From contig OX579639.1 in the NCBI GenBank assembly GCA_951230915.1, positions 3,100,001-3,164,000 of the forward strand: a stretch of 64,000 nt of DNA, given 5' to 3'. Source of the DNA: Antitrichia curtipendula (Eukaryota; Streptophyta; Bryopsida; Hypnales; Leucodontaceae). Below are positions 48,971-58,873 of the stretch, one piece after another (the stretch's first letter is position 1; each line of letters opens with the position of its first letter). A program made the position numbers and the translations under genes. The notes below the pieces were generated by a model. The model was not told the DNA's origin. It was given only the letters and a program-made list of their open reading frames with translations, and ran no database searches.

Positions 48971-49716
48971 CATTAGAAGACTATTGGGGTCTCCAAAAGG
49001 CCCCGCGGGGGCAGCTGTGGTCAAGGGAGAAGGACAGCATGGGCCAACGAGCCCTGTAACTACCCTGGCTGCCAACACTGCAGCTGACCGTGAAATTTTG
49101 AGGTTGTGGCCAATGAGAAGGAACCTCCACTTGCTTACTGGACCGCTGCTGGCCAATTGTCCGTGCTGCCAGACGCGTCAGTACAATAAAACAATCCAAA
49201 GCTAGGACGCTGAAGGACAGCCGCACTTTCGTGAAATACATATTTTAATTTACCATTCTAGTATTTTAATACTAGATTCTAATATTTTAATACTAGAAGG
49301 GACGCTCCTGTCAGCAAAGATAGAGACCGATGCTGGCGGGAACCTTGCTGACTGTGCAGCATCGGCATTGTTAAGGTTCATTATGTGGTTTCAGTGCGAC
49401 AGGCCCCATTAGATTTGAATTAAAAATGTAAGAATTCATTACATTTGCATAAAAAAATGAACGTCTGGAAAGGACAAACCGTGCGGCATACTCACGAGTC
49501 TTCACCATTTTCAACTCCATGTCTTGACTGCATCACGAAATTTGGCATCCACCTAAGCATTGGCAGCACAACTTCTATAACTGATGGAAACAGGTGTCAA
49601 CTGCCCGCACTAAAAGCTTTACAGGTGGAAGCATGCCCAAGCCTTAAAGTCAAACGGCGGAAGCTGCCCACACAGGCCTTAGAGGGCCTTTTGGAGACCC
49701 CAAACTGCTTCTAATG
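48971..49716. mobile_element. 746-bp MITE inserted in a cargo-gene exon
   Basis: The left end CATTAGAAGACTATTGGGG leads into TCTCCAAAAGGCC. The right end inverted is CATTAGAAGCAGTTTGGGG leading into TCTCCAAAAGGCC, about 32 bp with a few mismatches. If the element is ignored, the exon reads on in frame across the junction from LTKKTI to QGVDAIITG, so it is a precise insertion into coding sequence. No target duplication is evident. The ends resemble family D (CATTAGATG). Inside is a small tandem TATTTTAATACTAG repeat (about 49260-49300) and no credible gene. Confidence 0.75.
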
Positions 49717-51559
49717 TTTGCAAGGGGTTGATGCCATTATCACAGGCAGAGATGATGAAGACAACGTGGAGATGCTCATTCTAAACATCTCCATCAATGA
49801 AGTGGTGGAAAACATAGAGAAAGAGGTCCCCAATTCATACACTGAGGTCATGGACTTCTTGAAGAAGGTATAGATTTATGATGATTGTTACGCACTGTTT
49901 TTAATGTTGAATGTTCAAATCTTAATGTGGCTAAATTACTTCTAATTTGAGATTTTTTTGTGTGGCAGTTATCGACTGGAAAGGATCGGATGTTTCACGG
50001 GAAGATGAACCGATGGCCTGGCATTGACCTTGTCATTTTTGATTGTCCTGAGAACTTGCCCGTGCCGGGGGTATCTTCTCCGCCAAGTGCAATACCAGTG
50101 TGGAACGCAAATAAGGAAGATGAAGTGCTTCAGTCTGCATTTGTTTTTGCAGAAAAGCATCTGCAGGACCACGGATGCCTCATTGTCATCCACTCGTACT
50201 CCACCGACTCTAAGGCTAGTCTAGCGGGACTTTGCGAGACGTACCAGATGTTGAAGAAGAGGGAATGGATTTGCAGGAATCCACTTCATTTGACCTCGCC
50301 CTTCGATGTTACTTGCACGGTTAGTTTTTTATAGTATTTTTTAATTTCATATTAAAATTTTATTGTACTATATTTCATTCACTTCTAATGCTTTCATTGT
50401 TTGGATGTTTCAGACTCAAAAGTTTCGAATCACCCTCATGGTGAAAGACCTCGGGGTGAAAGGAAAATCCAATTTCACTTTTAGATGCACTCCGACAATG
50501 AAGAAAGTTGATATGGACATTGGACGGGATGACATGCTCATGAACTTCACTAGCATAGGAGATTTGAAAATGAATGGTGCCAAACCATGGCGAGGTGCTC
50601 AAGAGAAGGACCCAAGGTTTTTGCAAATTCTAATCGAAGCAACAACGGAAGAAGGAGATGTTGTATTTGACGTCACAGCATCCACTGGTAAATTTGAAAT
50701 GAATGTTATTGTATTCTCCATTTTGAATTAATAAATTTGACCATTTTATTGATGATAGTGCTCTTGGAATTTGCTAGGCGGAGCAATTACCGCATGTCGT
50801 GGCACAGGGCGCCACATTAAGGCACTAGAAGAGGATGAGGAGATATTTAATTCTCTCTTGAAACCCATGATGATGATCAAACCAGCCGCGGTGATATTGG
50901 AATCCCTAGTTGCAAATGCGACAACACAAGATCCGGATGCTATGACTGTTGTTCCGCGGAAGTTTGCACGGAAGTCAAAATATAGTAAGTAAGTTGTCAT
51001 CATTTTGTCTATTGGTGTGCGTGACAAATTTTTTGCTCTTTCTTTTTTTTTAACCAAAGATTGTTTCACTTTTTTGCAGTCGTCGTGGACTGATGTCAAG
51101 AGAGAAAAATCAAAGACGTCATATTAGTCCGCAAAAGCCATTTCAATTGCCGGTGTATGCAGAGCAAATGGCATCAGCATTTGTAGATTTTGGTTGTTCT
51201 AAGCTGAAATCTCGTAAACAAACTTATGCGCTTAATGTTCTACAGTTCATAGATGGATCGACATCAGAGGGTAGAGAGTCATCAGATTTGTCTAGTAGTA
51301 GTGATTCATCTACTGAATCCACAAGGACATAGACTCATGAGATTGACATACCTCATGAGTTTAACTACTATGTATTGGTTTGGTTTATGATTGGATTTGT
51401 GCGCTTTATGGCTAATCACTTTACACGTGCATTTTTTGAATTTCAACTATTCTTTAATTAATTACTTGGAATTAGATTACATAGAGTTGTTACCAAAGAC
51501 TTCAATTTAAAAAATAACACTGCCTAAACTTCCTTGAAAATAACTTCTAATTTACTTTA

Positions 51560-51680
51560 TTTTTAAAGACTAAAATCCACAGTCATAGGTCATCTTCTCT
51601 AAAAAATTGAAAAAAAAATTCATGCTCACAAGCTCATAGGCTCATAGGCTCATGCTCACAGGCTCGCCTACTAGCAACCC
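51560..51680. repeat. Right terminal inverted repeat of the Mutator-like element
   Basis: This end is the inverted partner of 34704-34880. It carries GCTCATAGGCTCATAGGCTC and ends GGCTCGCCTACTAGCAACCC, immediately followed by the 11-bp target duplication. Confidence 0.75.
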
Positions 51681-51889
51681 TGTTTGAAAATTAGGTCAAA
51701 GTTTTTTGAGGCCCTACCTTATAGGATCAACATACTTTTTGGGCACTTTGGGATTTGTTATTTTGCACCACGAATATCTATAAATTCATGGAATCTTGTA
51801 TGCTATCATGTTAGATAATTGTATGCCAAGCTTGAGAAGAATTAGATGAATAAGGTAATATGCTCTTAAATTGACCATTTAAGGGTTGG
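51681..51889. mobile_element. Right half of the split family-B MITE
   Basis: It begins with the duplicated TGTTTGAAAAT and continues the family-B order interrupted at 34703. It ends near ATTTAAGGGTTGG, a decayed form of the CTTTAGGGGTTAA terminus. Confidence 0.5.
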
Positions 51890-53586
51890 TTTGCGTTTCA
51901 TAAGCTTCTGTGGACAGAAATATTTTTGGATCATTTTTCAGAGAGAAAAAATTAATGTGAACATTACCTAAGTACCTAACCCAAGTGGATTTGTATTTTT
52001 CCAAGCATTTTTTATTTATTTATAAATTTTCAAAGATCTAGGGCATAGGCACCTATTTGTGAACATAGGTCTTCTAAAATTTGTGCACTTGCAACTTGTA
52101 AAGAGATGTGTGGAAATCAAAGACAATGATTGGCTCTTGCAATAGAAAAATAATTTATCCTCGATGCATTCAAGTGCTAAACTAGTCCATTTAAGGATCA
52201 CCCCATCTCCATTCTCCACCTAAAATTAGGTGCGCTTTCAAGAAGATGGGTGCTTTTAGAGCACACTACCTTTTATAGCATAATTAAGGTAGAGCCACCC
52301 ATTCTTGATTAGTGATCCATACCCAACCAATAAGTGCAGTTATTTCTGACCACATTTTGTAAAGCTTGAAATGTTGTTTTTGTTGTTGAAGCTATTGTAA
52401 TAAGTTCATGACACATGTCCCAAAATAATGAGAAAAAAAGTTTGAAGTAATGAGTAAAAAATTAATTCTTGAATGGTTAGAATTGGAAGAGTCTAAACAT
52501 TGGCTAATGGCTATTGGTTTGGTGCTTTTTGCCTCCTAAAATTCATAGTAATTTCATACCAAGCAATAGAATTTCCAAATTTTTTGCAATCATTTCTGTC
52601 AATGCACTTGTGAAAATACTTGCTTTGCCTTGCACTACCCAAATCAAGTTTGCTATAGCTTAAGTTACTGGTTATTGGTTGTGGGTGACCTTATGACTAT
52701 ATGACTAGACATTGGGCTTTTATAATATTAAAAATATTTCCACTCAGTTTTTCACCAAATCAAAATCTTAACAATGAGCATGAAGTCACAAGATCCATCT
52801 TCATATAGAAAAATTCTTTCAAAAAAAATTTCAACATGAGCTGTTCATTCTTAACCTTTAAATGATGAGCTAGTCACCATGGATATGATATGTTTTGGTA
52901 TCATGTGAATTGTTTGTTTAAGAAAATGCAAAAGCACTCATGGAAGTCCAACTACTATAGAAGACCTTCTCTTTTTGCACTAAATTTGGAAGATTAATAG
53001 TTGCCTTTCTATCCTTTATAGAGAGATTTTTATCATTCATCGGCCAAAAAACACCCTCAACATCATTTATAGATTAAATAAGAATCAATAGACTCAAATC
53101 CTACCCCAGAATTGACCAAAATCTTTGTAGCAACTTACTTTGCTCTCCTAGGCAAGGACAAAATGTTTTATTTTATTTTATTTAGATATTACAACCATAC
53201 CTCTCATTTTTGGCACCGTGGGGTCAGATTGCACCATTTCAAAATAAGTTTCAATTTTCTAGCCTAAAAAAAGTAATTTTTTTTCACCAAAAATTCCTTG
53301 TTTCTACTAAAAATGTGGATGAAGTTGCCAAATTTGGATTTAAAAGTGCAGGAATATGATTGAAAAGTATTTTTTGGTCCAAAAGATGGATGAATGTAGA
53401 AATACAATGCTTCACCAAATTTTAAGTGATAGCCATCTTGTCCCTTTCTCAAGAAGTAAAAAGAAAAGGATTGATTACAACTCTGCACCTTCACACAAAA
53501 ATTCAAAAGTAAAATTTACAATTCACTTTTTAATGCCATGTCTAAGGTTCTTAAGACTTCCACATTAGGCTAAAGAACTTTAAGGT
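51890..53586. other. AT-rich intergenic DNA, no gene seen
   Basis: There is no convincing open frame. A dispersed repeat copy lies at about 52395-52565, matching the left edge of the window in inverted orientation. Nothing else is supported. Confidence 0.55.
52395..52565. repeat. Inverted copy of the repeat at window position 1-165
   Basis: Shared blocks in reverse complement include TTCATGACACATGTCCCA, TCTTGAATG.TT.GAATT, CTTTTTGCCTCC and AAAATTCATA. The superfamily is not determined because the other end lies outside the window. Confidence 0.6.
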
Positions 53587-54153
53587 TTAAATCTTAAAGG
53601 ACTAAGGCACATTTCATGCAGAAATTGTGAAAAAATGCCACTTCTTTGGCCAATGAGAAAAAATGAAAAAAGACTTATTTTTTCAAAATTCAATTGTATT
53701 GATGACTACTATGAGAATGTGTAAAAAAATTTAGAAACTTTGACCGCAGAAATTGAAGGATTATAATGTTTGAAGTGAAGATAAAAGGTTCTTTTCTGAC
53801 CTTGCCTACTAAAACTAGTAGACTTTAACTTCTCCTAGAGTGATATTTTTACACTACACATGGTTATTTTTAAGAAAATTGCATCTTGTCTCTTGTAAAC
53901 TACTCATACCTATTAAATTTCAAAATTACAAGAAGAGTTTGGTACATGTTGTCAAAGTTGCCTTGGCTTACCCAAAAGCTTAGGGCAGCTTAACTTTTGA
54001 TCTCATCATCTGATTGAAAAAATAATCACTAAGGGGATACATGTTCACACCTTGTGGCAAAATTTTGTAAACATCAAACTAAAATTGACTTCATAGGAAC
54101 CTATCCAAGATTTATTGCATACATTGAATAGACACTTGGTCCTTTAGGGATTA
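53587..54153. mobile_element. Highly decayed family-B MITE
   Basis: The left end TTAAATCTTAAAGGACT and right end CCTTTAGGGATTA enclose family-B-like blocks: GAAGGATTATAATGTTTGAAGTG, AACTTTTGATC, and CATAGGAACCTATCC near the right end. Confidence 0.5.
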
Positions 54154-54431
54154 CACTTTCAATAAGAATCATTATCTTAAAATTTTAGAATGTTGCTTTT
54201 GAATAATGGTTATAATAGTAATACAAGATTTTACTTGAGCCAAAATAGGATTCAAAAGGATAGGAGAATAGTTCCCCAGTTGTCCAAAATGGCGAGCTAT
54301 GTGTTTTTTGAAGTAACGAAATATAACATACCACTATTATTTTTCATGGAGTTGATCCAAAAATATTGAAGTATCATACAATTTGTCATTCTACACCAAG
54401 AAGAATTTGAAAACTTGATGAACCTAATTAC

Positions 54432-54705
54432 TACTTCCTCTATCCCAAAATGATTGTCTACAATTTTGTTGAGATATTTTTATGCCAATTGTTTATTGAT
54501 CAATGATCTTATTGTGAAAAATACAATTAAGAAAGGATCAAAATCTTATATCCTTCTCAAGAATCAATGAAGAACATTGCATGATTGTGCTCATTGCAAC
54601 CTAAATAAAATCAGCCATAAAGAAAGTTTCCATATGACCTACTCAAAACAACTTAAGAAAAACATGACATTCAAAATGGACAATCATTTTGAGACGGAAG
54701 GAGTA
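54432..54705. mobile_element. Stowaway-like MITE with TA duplication
   Basis: The left end is TA then CTTCCTCTATCCCAAAATGA followed by TTGTC. The right end inverted is CTCCTTCCGTCTCAAAATGA followed by TTGTC, then TA. The 25-bp inverted ends and TA duplication are the Stowaway signature, a Tc1/mariner-type nonautonomous element of about 270 bp. No coding capacity. Confidence 0.9.
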
Positions 54706-54756
54706 TTGGTGATAACAATTCTACCTTGTGCAATCTAAGGGCCTCCTTACATGTAT

Positions 54757-55274
54757 TAAGGTAAACCAGCCTATGACAGGCACAATGACTGATTTGGTAT
54801 GTTGCCATTAGCAAAATAAAATCAGATTTTTTTCTAGCAGAGACAACTTTGAGAAATGAAAGAAGCAGTTAAAATTTTAGTTTTGGGACAAAGTAGGAAT
54901 TTGTTATGAATTTTTTAAGTATTTTTCCAAAATAGTATGTAGACTATCTAAAATCAATAAAATATGTCTTTATGATGGTCATCTTACCACCTAATGCAGT
55001 CTTCAGATTTCCTAACACAACCACAAGAATTTTTAATGGGGCCATCACACAAAGGAATAAAAACAACAACTCTTTATGATGAGTTTACACTCACAATGTG
55101 TAAGTGTCCTATGACAGTCATTACTAATTCTATTACAATCACCTAATGCACTAATGTGGGCCACTAACCAACCTAATTAAATTGTAGAAGCAAAAATCTG
55201 AAATGGACTGTAATGGGGGGGTTATGTAGATGTCTGCATTAGACAGTTGGCCTGCCATAGGCTGGTTTACCTTA
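54757..55274. mobile_element. MITE with AGGTAAACCAGCC ends (~518 bp)
   Basis: The left end is TAAGGTAAACCAGCCTATG and the right end inverted is TAAGGTAAACCAGCCTATGG, with about 24 bp of near-perfect inverted repeat and TA at the edges. The terminus AGGTAAAC is shared with the foldback element at 20423-20578. The open frame at 55151-55375 runs across its end and is not a gene. Confidence 0.8.
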
Positions 55275-56164
55275 GTCACTGGGAAGGTTTCACATCGAGT
55301 GCTACAGGGAAAAATAGCCCATTGCACTGTTATGTGGACCCGGTGAGTGGGAGGGATCCAATTAGAAATTAACACGTATCAGACTCACTAGTCTCCACCA
55401 ATGAGGCTGTCCACTGATATTGGTGAAACTTCACCTCCTCCTTTCCCGCTTGCCCACCCCAGCAAGACCTTCGGTGGAGCGGTTTTGTCTTCTTGCTTGA
55501 TTTAGTTGTAAACTTGCCCACAAGGCTCACATGCAAGCTGAGCCTAACTTACTATCTCCTCAAAAGAAACAACCCACCTGACCTCCAACCTGTGCATCAA
55601 CTCCATGTTTCTGAAGGGTACCTAAAAATATCTGTTCACCCGTACGTACACTTCTCTCTCTACTAATATAAATATGAATTATATCTATTTCAAATAGAGA
55701 TGTGTTAATTATATACAATTCGCTACACTATGCATTCAAAAGACAGAAACACAACTTCTTCAAGTCAATGGCTTGCTTTGAAATTTAGTTGAAAACCGAT
55801 AAAAAAATTGATGAAATTTTTTCTCAAATGTCCCATGTGTAGCCACATGGTCTACAGTAGTAATTTAATGTAAAAAGTAATCTAGTTAACGCCAGACTCG
55901 CAAGCATGATGTAGATGATGTTAAGGAGTGCCTCTGTTTTACAAAAAATTGCATGAAACTGTAAGCAGACAAGCAGCATTACCATCCCCACAAGTGACTT
56001 GCCCTCAGTTGTGATGGTGGAAACCTCGCCAAAGTGATGATGAGTATGAATCAGGGCTTTTTTTTTGCTTTTTGGTGTCAGATTGCACCAGAAAAAATAA
56101 TCTGACTACAAAATGCCAAAAATATGTCAAAAAAACTTGGATGAAATCGCCAAAAAATTTTGAA
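55275..56164. other. Intergenic DNA, moderately GC-rich, no gene seen
   Basis: The part from 55280 to 55660 is less AT-rich than its surroundings, but I could not extend any frame into a convincing exon and see no conserved motif. It may be the remains of a gene or element. Confidence 0.45.
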
Positions 56165-57107
56165 TTAACCCCTAAAGGTTTTTGACTATGTTTTCACCAA
56201 AACCGCTCCAGAACTGCCATTTCTAATACTAGTGCCAAATTTTAGAAAAAAAACATTTTTGGACACTTGTAGCCGGAGGATCTTGTAGTAAACTTCTTTA
56301 AGAAGATGTGGAAAAAATTTCAGAATTTTCCACCAAGTGGATTGCAAGATAATAGCGTTTGAATTGACAAAAATCCTTTTTTTGTCCCTGCGAAAAAACG
56401 GGCAGCTGCCCTCCACAAGGTCACATTTGTATGAAAAAATGTCCAAAATGATGGTTACTCTTTGGATTTATTCTTCAAGGCAAGTTGGCTACATGCTTGA
56501 AAAATTTCAGATCATTTGGAATCGTACAACATATAGGAAAAAAATAGTAAGTAGAAAGAGGTAGAGAATGATTCAAAGCACTAAATTGTCAAGAATTTAT
56601 TTATGAAATTGGAAAATGCCAATCCCAACGATTGTAATGTTGTAATAAACAATCTACACCCAATGTTTTTATTTTTTTTCAAAAATATTGAAAATCGAGT
56701 TAAATAAAGGACTTCAAAGTTTATTTTAGAGTAGAGATTCCATAACTACCCTCAAACTAAGAATCCTCATAACTTTTGACTCATTGATCGGAATGGAATG
56801 ATTCATAGCCTCCCACGTACATATAAATCTAAAGAACCAATTTCAAATTTTAGTTTTTTTTAAAAGTGATTTTTAAAGAAGTTTTTTTTGCTGCCCCGGC
56901 TGCCCGCCGAACAATGAAAATGACATATCATGCAATAACTTTTTAACCATGTAGTCAAAAGTTACGAAAATTGTTGGACCTTAAAGCTACTCCTTGGGCA
57001 CATCTTATGTGAAAATTTCAAAGGAAAAAAAGAAAAATTCCAGTCATAGTGAGCTGCCCAAAATCGCTATGTTGTCAAAAAATGGTGTTTGGTCCTTTAG
57101 GGGTTAA
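56165..57107. mobile_element. Family-A TTAA-flanked MITE (943 bp), complete
   Basis: It starts TTAACCCCTAAAGG and ends CCTTTAGGGGTTAA, inverted relative to the 18140 copy and collinear with it throughout. It is one of the two best-preserved members in the window. Confidence 0.82.
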
Positions 57108-57364
57108 AAAAAAATCTTGGATGAAATCGTCAGATTGTGGATGAAAACCCAATTAAACATATGTGATATGTGCTAATTTGATATTTTCTATCTAATATGT
57201 GGATGCATGTTGAAATTTGGAGCACTACTATAAATTTTTGTATTGCCACTTTGGCACTTCTTAAAAAATGAAAAAAAATACCCTGATAGGAATGATCCAC
57301 AAGTCCACGACCATCTTCCGTGTACAGACTCCACGCTTCTGATGGATGGCATGCCCTATATTTT

Positions 57365-57587
57365 GGGCCAGGGTGAACCGATCCTCCTCCCCCTTGTCCT
57401 CGAGGAAAAAACACTGAAATTTTTTATTTGCCACACAATATGAAATTTGAAAAATTTTGAATTCATATTTGCAACCAGAGGCTCCAAATTCACTATGTTA
57501 GGTAGAAGATAAATTAATCAAGCACAAAATAGGGGGTCTTTGTTTTTACACGCACCCTTGGAATGACTTGGGGGGATGAACAACTTG
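57365..57587. mobile_element. Decayed copy of the hAT-type MITE seen at 30734
   Basis: GGGCCAGGGTGAACCGATCC at the left and a weak inverted end near GGGGGGATGAAC enclose interior blocks shared with 30734-30969: CCTTGTCCTCG, TTTTGAATTCATATTTGCAA, CAGAGGC.CC and ACGCACCCTTGGA. Confidence 0.65.
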
Positions 57588-57944
57588 TTTCCATTGAGTT
57601 GTTGTAAGCTTGGTACTCCCATCACTCCGCCAAGTCTACAAACAACTTCAGTATTCACTCCCATCAACATTTTAGGTAAGGTAGAGAAGCCTATTACCAC
57701 CTTGATTAGTAGTCTGAATATCTTGAAGCAAACCCAAAGAAGGAGCACATATTTTGGAGAAGTATGTGCTTGATACATTTTTAATTTCTGAAGTAGTCTA
57801 CCCTCAAATTACAAAATTGCTCGTAGAGTGGAGTCATGAAGTCAACATCTTGTAAACAATTCATAACCACTCTCCCATGTATCCAATGGTACTTAAGTCT
57901 TCCATGTATCCATTTAAGGATTGACACATTATTTCTTGTTGGCA

Positions 57945-58873
57945 GTAACCCCTAAAGTCCTATTGTCCCCTCACGGGACAAAATAGATTTTGGACAGGCT
58001 CCTGAGGTCTCAATATTAGGCATGGTTTTCTGATTTTTATTTTTGAAAAGATAGAAATACACATTAGCTTTCTAAAAATATAATTTTTATTTCAATCAAA
58101 GTCTGGGAAGAAAAGTTATGGCATAAAAAGTCCTTTTTTTTAGTTCAATGGGCAGGAAAAAAAATTAAAAAAGGCTTACAGTGAAAAAATTAAATATTTT
58201 TTTGTGTATATTATATTTTTATATATGTGGAAATAATTGATTTATTCCATTTGGATTTCTCATGTAAAGGTTATAAACAATCTTATTTTTTGAGCAATCA
58301 AAAGCATCTTCTTGAAAAAATAACTTGTAGAATTCAATTTTGACCTTAATGTACACAATTTTTTTTTTTTTTTAAATTCACAAAATTAAGATCTCTTGCT
58401 AGAACAATCTCACCATTGAGATTAATTTATTACAATTCCATCTTAGAGCTATTAACAATTTAGATTTTCCTTCAATCTCGAACCTACTTGTCCTTAACAA
58501 TTTTTTAATGAGTGAAAACTAAGTGCATTTTTTGAATATTTTTTCTAAACTCTCAACTCAATTCTTTATCATATAAAATTTAAAACTAAAAATTAGTAAA
58601 GCAAAAATTATAAGTTATGAAGGTTCAAAGCCCAAAAATGTAGTTGAGCAAGGTGCAAAAAAGTTGTTTCCTTCATTTTAAATGCAAATATCTTACAATA
58701 CACACAGTCAAAGTTTGTAAAAACTCTGCCACAAATTTTCATGCTCTTCTATTACAAGATTCTTTGGTTAGATATGAAAAAAATTAAGTTAAATTATTTT
58801 TACTCTTTGCTATAGAAATGGCAGTTTCAAGTGGTTTTTGATGGAAAAGAGGCCTTTGGACTTTTGAGGTTAA
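57945..58873. mobile_element. Family-B TTAA-type MITE (~930 bp)
   Basis: The left end is GTAACCCCTAAAGTCC (the TTAA has one mutation) and the right end GGACTTTTGAGGTTAA. The interior is collinear in inverted orientation with 31416-32883 after its nested insertions are removed, including GTCCCCTCACGGGAC, CAAAAGCATCTTCTTGAAAA and AAGTGGTTTTTGATGGAAAA. Confidence 0.7.

Larger units (their letters stand above)
40319..51332 (+). pseudogene. Cargo gene: ParB-like domain plus methyltransferase-like domain, damaged
   Basis: The inferred exons are 40319-40630, 42886-42970, 45844-46158, 46379-47049, 47189-47381, 47477-47671, 47748-47963, 48087-48321, 48408-48970 continuing at 49717-49867, 49969-50319, 50414-50687, 50778-50988 and 51080-51332. 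One exon between 42970 and 45844 is probably missing from this model because the phase does not fit there. The N-terminus is basic (RKRRRSR), then Glu/Gln-rich and acidic. A ParB-like domain is coded at about 46610-47000, with LRIPLCRMVAMPM and CDGNHRLRAW, the G.HR..A signature. A lysine-rich coiled-coil-like segment follows (48700-48900). The C-terminal part has LVIFDCPE at the place of the DPPY catalytic motif (about 50030-50053), and later VVFDVTASTGGAITA..GRHIKALEED, the SAM-binding motif I (50660-50840). Motif IV before motif I is the beta-class N4/N6 methylase order. Lesions: TAG 47751, TGA 47943, TAG 47952, frameshifts near 48303 and 48698, and a MITE in an exon. Function is inferred only. 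Confidence 0.72.
34704..51680. mobile_element. 17-kb Mutator-like transposon with ParB-methyltransferase cargo
   Basis: The 16,977-bp element is flanked by exact 11-bp direct repeats TGTTTGAAAAT (34693-34703 and 51681-51691). Its ends are inverted and imperfect: left GCTAGCAAGCGAGCC then GAGCTTGTGAGC and GAGCCTATGAGCCTA, and the right end read inverted gives GCTAGTAGGCGAGCC, TGTGAGC, GAGCCTATGAGCC. Weaker inverted matching continues to a GACCTATGAC block on both sides. A 9-11 bp duplication and long inverted ends are typical of Mutator-like elements. It encodes a MULE-type transposase on the minus strand (35789-39674) and a ParB/methyltransferase-like gene on the plus strand (40319-51332), diverging from a 644-bp spacer. 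Both genes are damaged, so this copy would depend on others to move. Internal younger insertions are at 35235-35318 and 48971-49716. Confidence 0.88.
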
